Shown: positions 47,642 through 48,364 of the stretch, piece by piece
Numbering within the stretch: position 1 is the stretch's first letter
How the letters are laid out: every line of letters starts with the position of its first letter
NCBI GenBank assembly: GCA_009704985.1
Contig: WLDE01000006.1
Coordinates: 1-48,364 of the forward strand
Direction of reading: 5' to 3'
Origin: Actinomycetota bacterium
GTDB taxonomy: Bacteria; Actinomycetota; Acidimicrobiia; Acidimicrobiales; Ilumatobacteraceae
DNA length: 48,364 bases
The notes under the pieces: model-generated
Databases searched by the model: none
Told to the model about the DNA's origin: nothing
What the model saw: the letters and a program-made list of their open reading frames with translations, nothing else
Made by a program: the position numbers and the translations under genes

Positions 47642-48364
47642 CCGACCTCCACGTCCCCGTGCTGATCGTCGGTGGCGGCCCCGTCGGGCTCGCTGCGGCA
47701 CACGTGCTCGGCTCGTTCGGTGTCCGCAGCCTCGTCTGCGAAGAGCACGACGGCATCGACCCTCATCCCCGCGCCCATGTGGTGAACACCCGCTCGATGG
47801 AGCTGTTCCGAGCATGGGGCATCGCCGACGCCGTGCAGGCCGAGGCGCTCCCGATGGAGTGGTTCACCCGGGTCGAGTGGACCACCACCCTGGCCGGCGA
47901 ACACCTCGGCACGCTCGACCTGATGGCGGTGCCCGAGAGCGACCTCGTCAGTCGGATCACCGCATCGCCGCACGTCGCCTGCTCGTGCGCACAGGACCGC
48001 GTCCAAGCCGCACTGCTCGCCGCCGTGCGCGGGCGCGGCCTGGCCGACGTGCGCCACGGCACCAAGGTCACCTCGCTGGTCGACTGCCTCGACGGGGTAC
48101 GGGCGACGATCGAGTCGGGCGGCCGGTCGCAGACCGTGACAGCCGACTTCGCGATCGGCGCCGACGGCGCGACGAGTTGGGTGCGCGGTCAGCTCGGCAT
48201 CCGCATGAACGGCATGCCGCCGCTCGCGCAGCAGATCAATGTCTACTTCCACGCCGACCTCTCCGAGCTCACCGAACACCGACCCGCCGTCCTCTACTGG
48301 ACGATCAACAGCGCAGCGCGCGGCGTGTTCATCGCGATGGACGGTCGGCGTCGCTGGACGTTCA
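47638..48364 (+). CDS. FAD-dependent aromatic hydroxylase (partial, cut by window end)
   Basis: At least 242 aa. PheA/MhpA-type flavoprotein hydroxylase start: VPVLIVGGGPVGLAAAHVLG as the FAD Rossmann loop, with RAHVVNTRSMELFR typical of this group, and FAIGADGATSWVR as the DG motif. Hydroxylates a ring using NAD(P)H and O2. ATG overlaps the VOC stop (ATGA). Confidence 0.88.
   Translation, partial: MTDLHVPVLIVGGGPVGLAAAHVLGSFGVRSLVCEEHDGIDPHPRAHVVNTRSMELFRAWGIADAVQAEALPMEWFTRVEWTTTLAGEHLGTLDLMAVPESDLVSRITASPHVACSCAQDRVQAALLAAVRGRGLADVRHGTKVTSLVDCLDGVRATIESGGRSQTVTADFAIGADGATSWVRGQLGIRMNGMPPLAQQINVYFHADLSELTEHRPAVLYWTINSAARGVFIAMDGRRRWTF

Overview
The window is about 70% G+C and its gene content fits an actinobacterium, most likely of the Acidimicrobiia/Ilumatobacter kind (inference). 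The evidence is a UPF0182 giant membrane protein, a mycothiol-dependent (MDMPI-type) isomerase homologue, a PAC2 protein, a DUF427 protein, an actinobacterial-type coproheme decarboxylase, an F420-type LLM oxidoreductase and a DivIVA-domain protein. About twenty genes have a TAnnnT hexamer only 6-9 nt before the start codon, so leaderless transcription appears to be common here.

Left part, 1-23.6 kb, looks like ordinary backbone. It encodes an OmpR-type response regulator, an FAD monooxygenase, an aquaporin, FdhD, HemQ/ChdC, a lipoprotein substrate-binding protein preceded by a leaderless 13-codon upstream ORF, DUF427, a Nudix hydrolase and PAC2. It also holds a redoxin read through an in-frame UGA (probable selenoprotein), an SCO6745-like protein, a GNAT acetyltransferase, a membrane/HEAT-repeat pair, a PDZ-Lon protease, a DivIVA-like protein with a phage-head-like C terminus, UPF0182, a coiled-coil protein, a cNMP-binding protein, MsrB, a frame-disrupted TM-SHOCT protein and a GlcD-type FAD oxidase.

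An initiator tRNA-Met at 23667-23743 starts a mosaic island of about 19 kb. Its 3' end recurs at 25231-25269 (39 of 39 nt identical), as a short core at 34446, and in diverged form at 42757-42795, which suggests three tandem insertions. Module 1 carries a HTH/PIN toxin-antitoxin pair. Module 2 carries a serine-recombinase remnant, a saccharopine-dehydrogenase-like gene, TetR-MDMPI-MBL, PadR-cupin-PIG-L, an IS21-like remnant, and ParE-type and HigBA-type toxin-antitoxin pairs. Module 3 carries an AlbA_2/ABATE remnant, a frameshifted RidA, a DUF1272-cupin-SnoaL-DUF4345-PPOX-membrane gene run, a full HNH endonuclease (part of which is duplicated 9.4 kb upstream), a MerR fusion protein and a TetR gene. 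Many genes in the island are truncated or chimeric.

Right part, 42.9-48.4 kb, encodes a flavin monooxygenase-like protein. It is followed by a TetR regulator divergent from a tight operon of LLM oxidoreductase, fumarylacetoacetase-family hydrolase, VOC dioxygenase-like protein and FAD hydroxylase (cut by the window end). The layout suggests oxidative ring hydroxylation, ring cleavage and C-C hydrolysis of an unknown substrate, controlled through three evenly spaced TetR operators.
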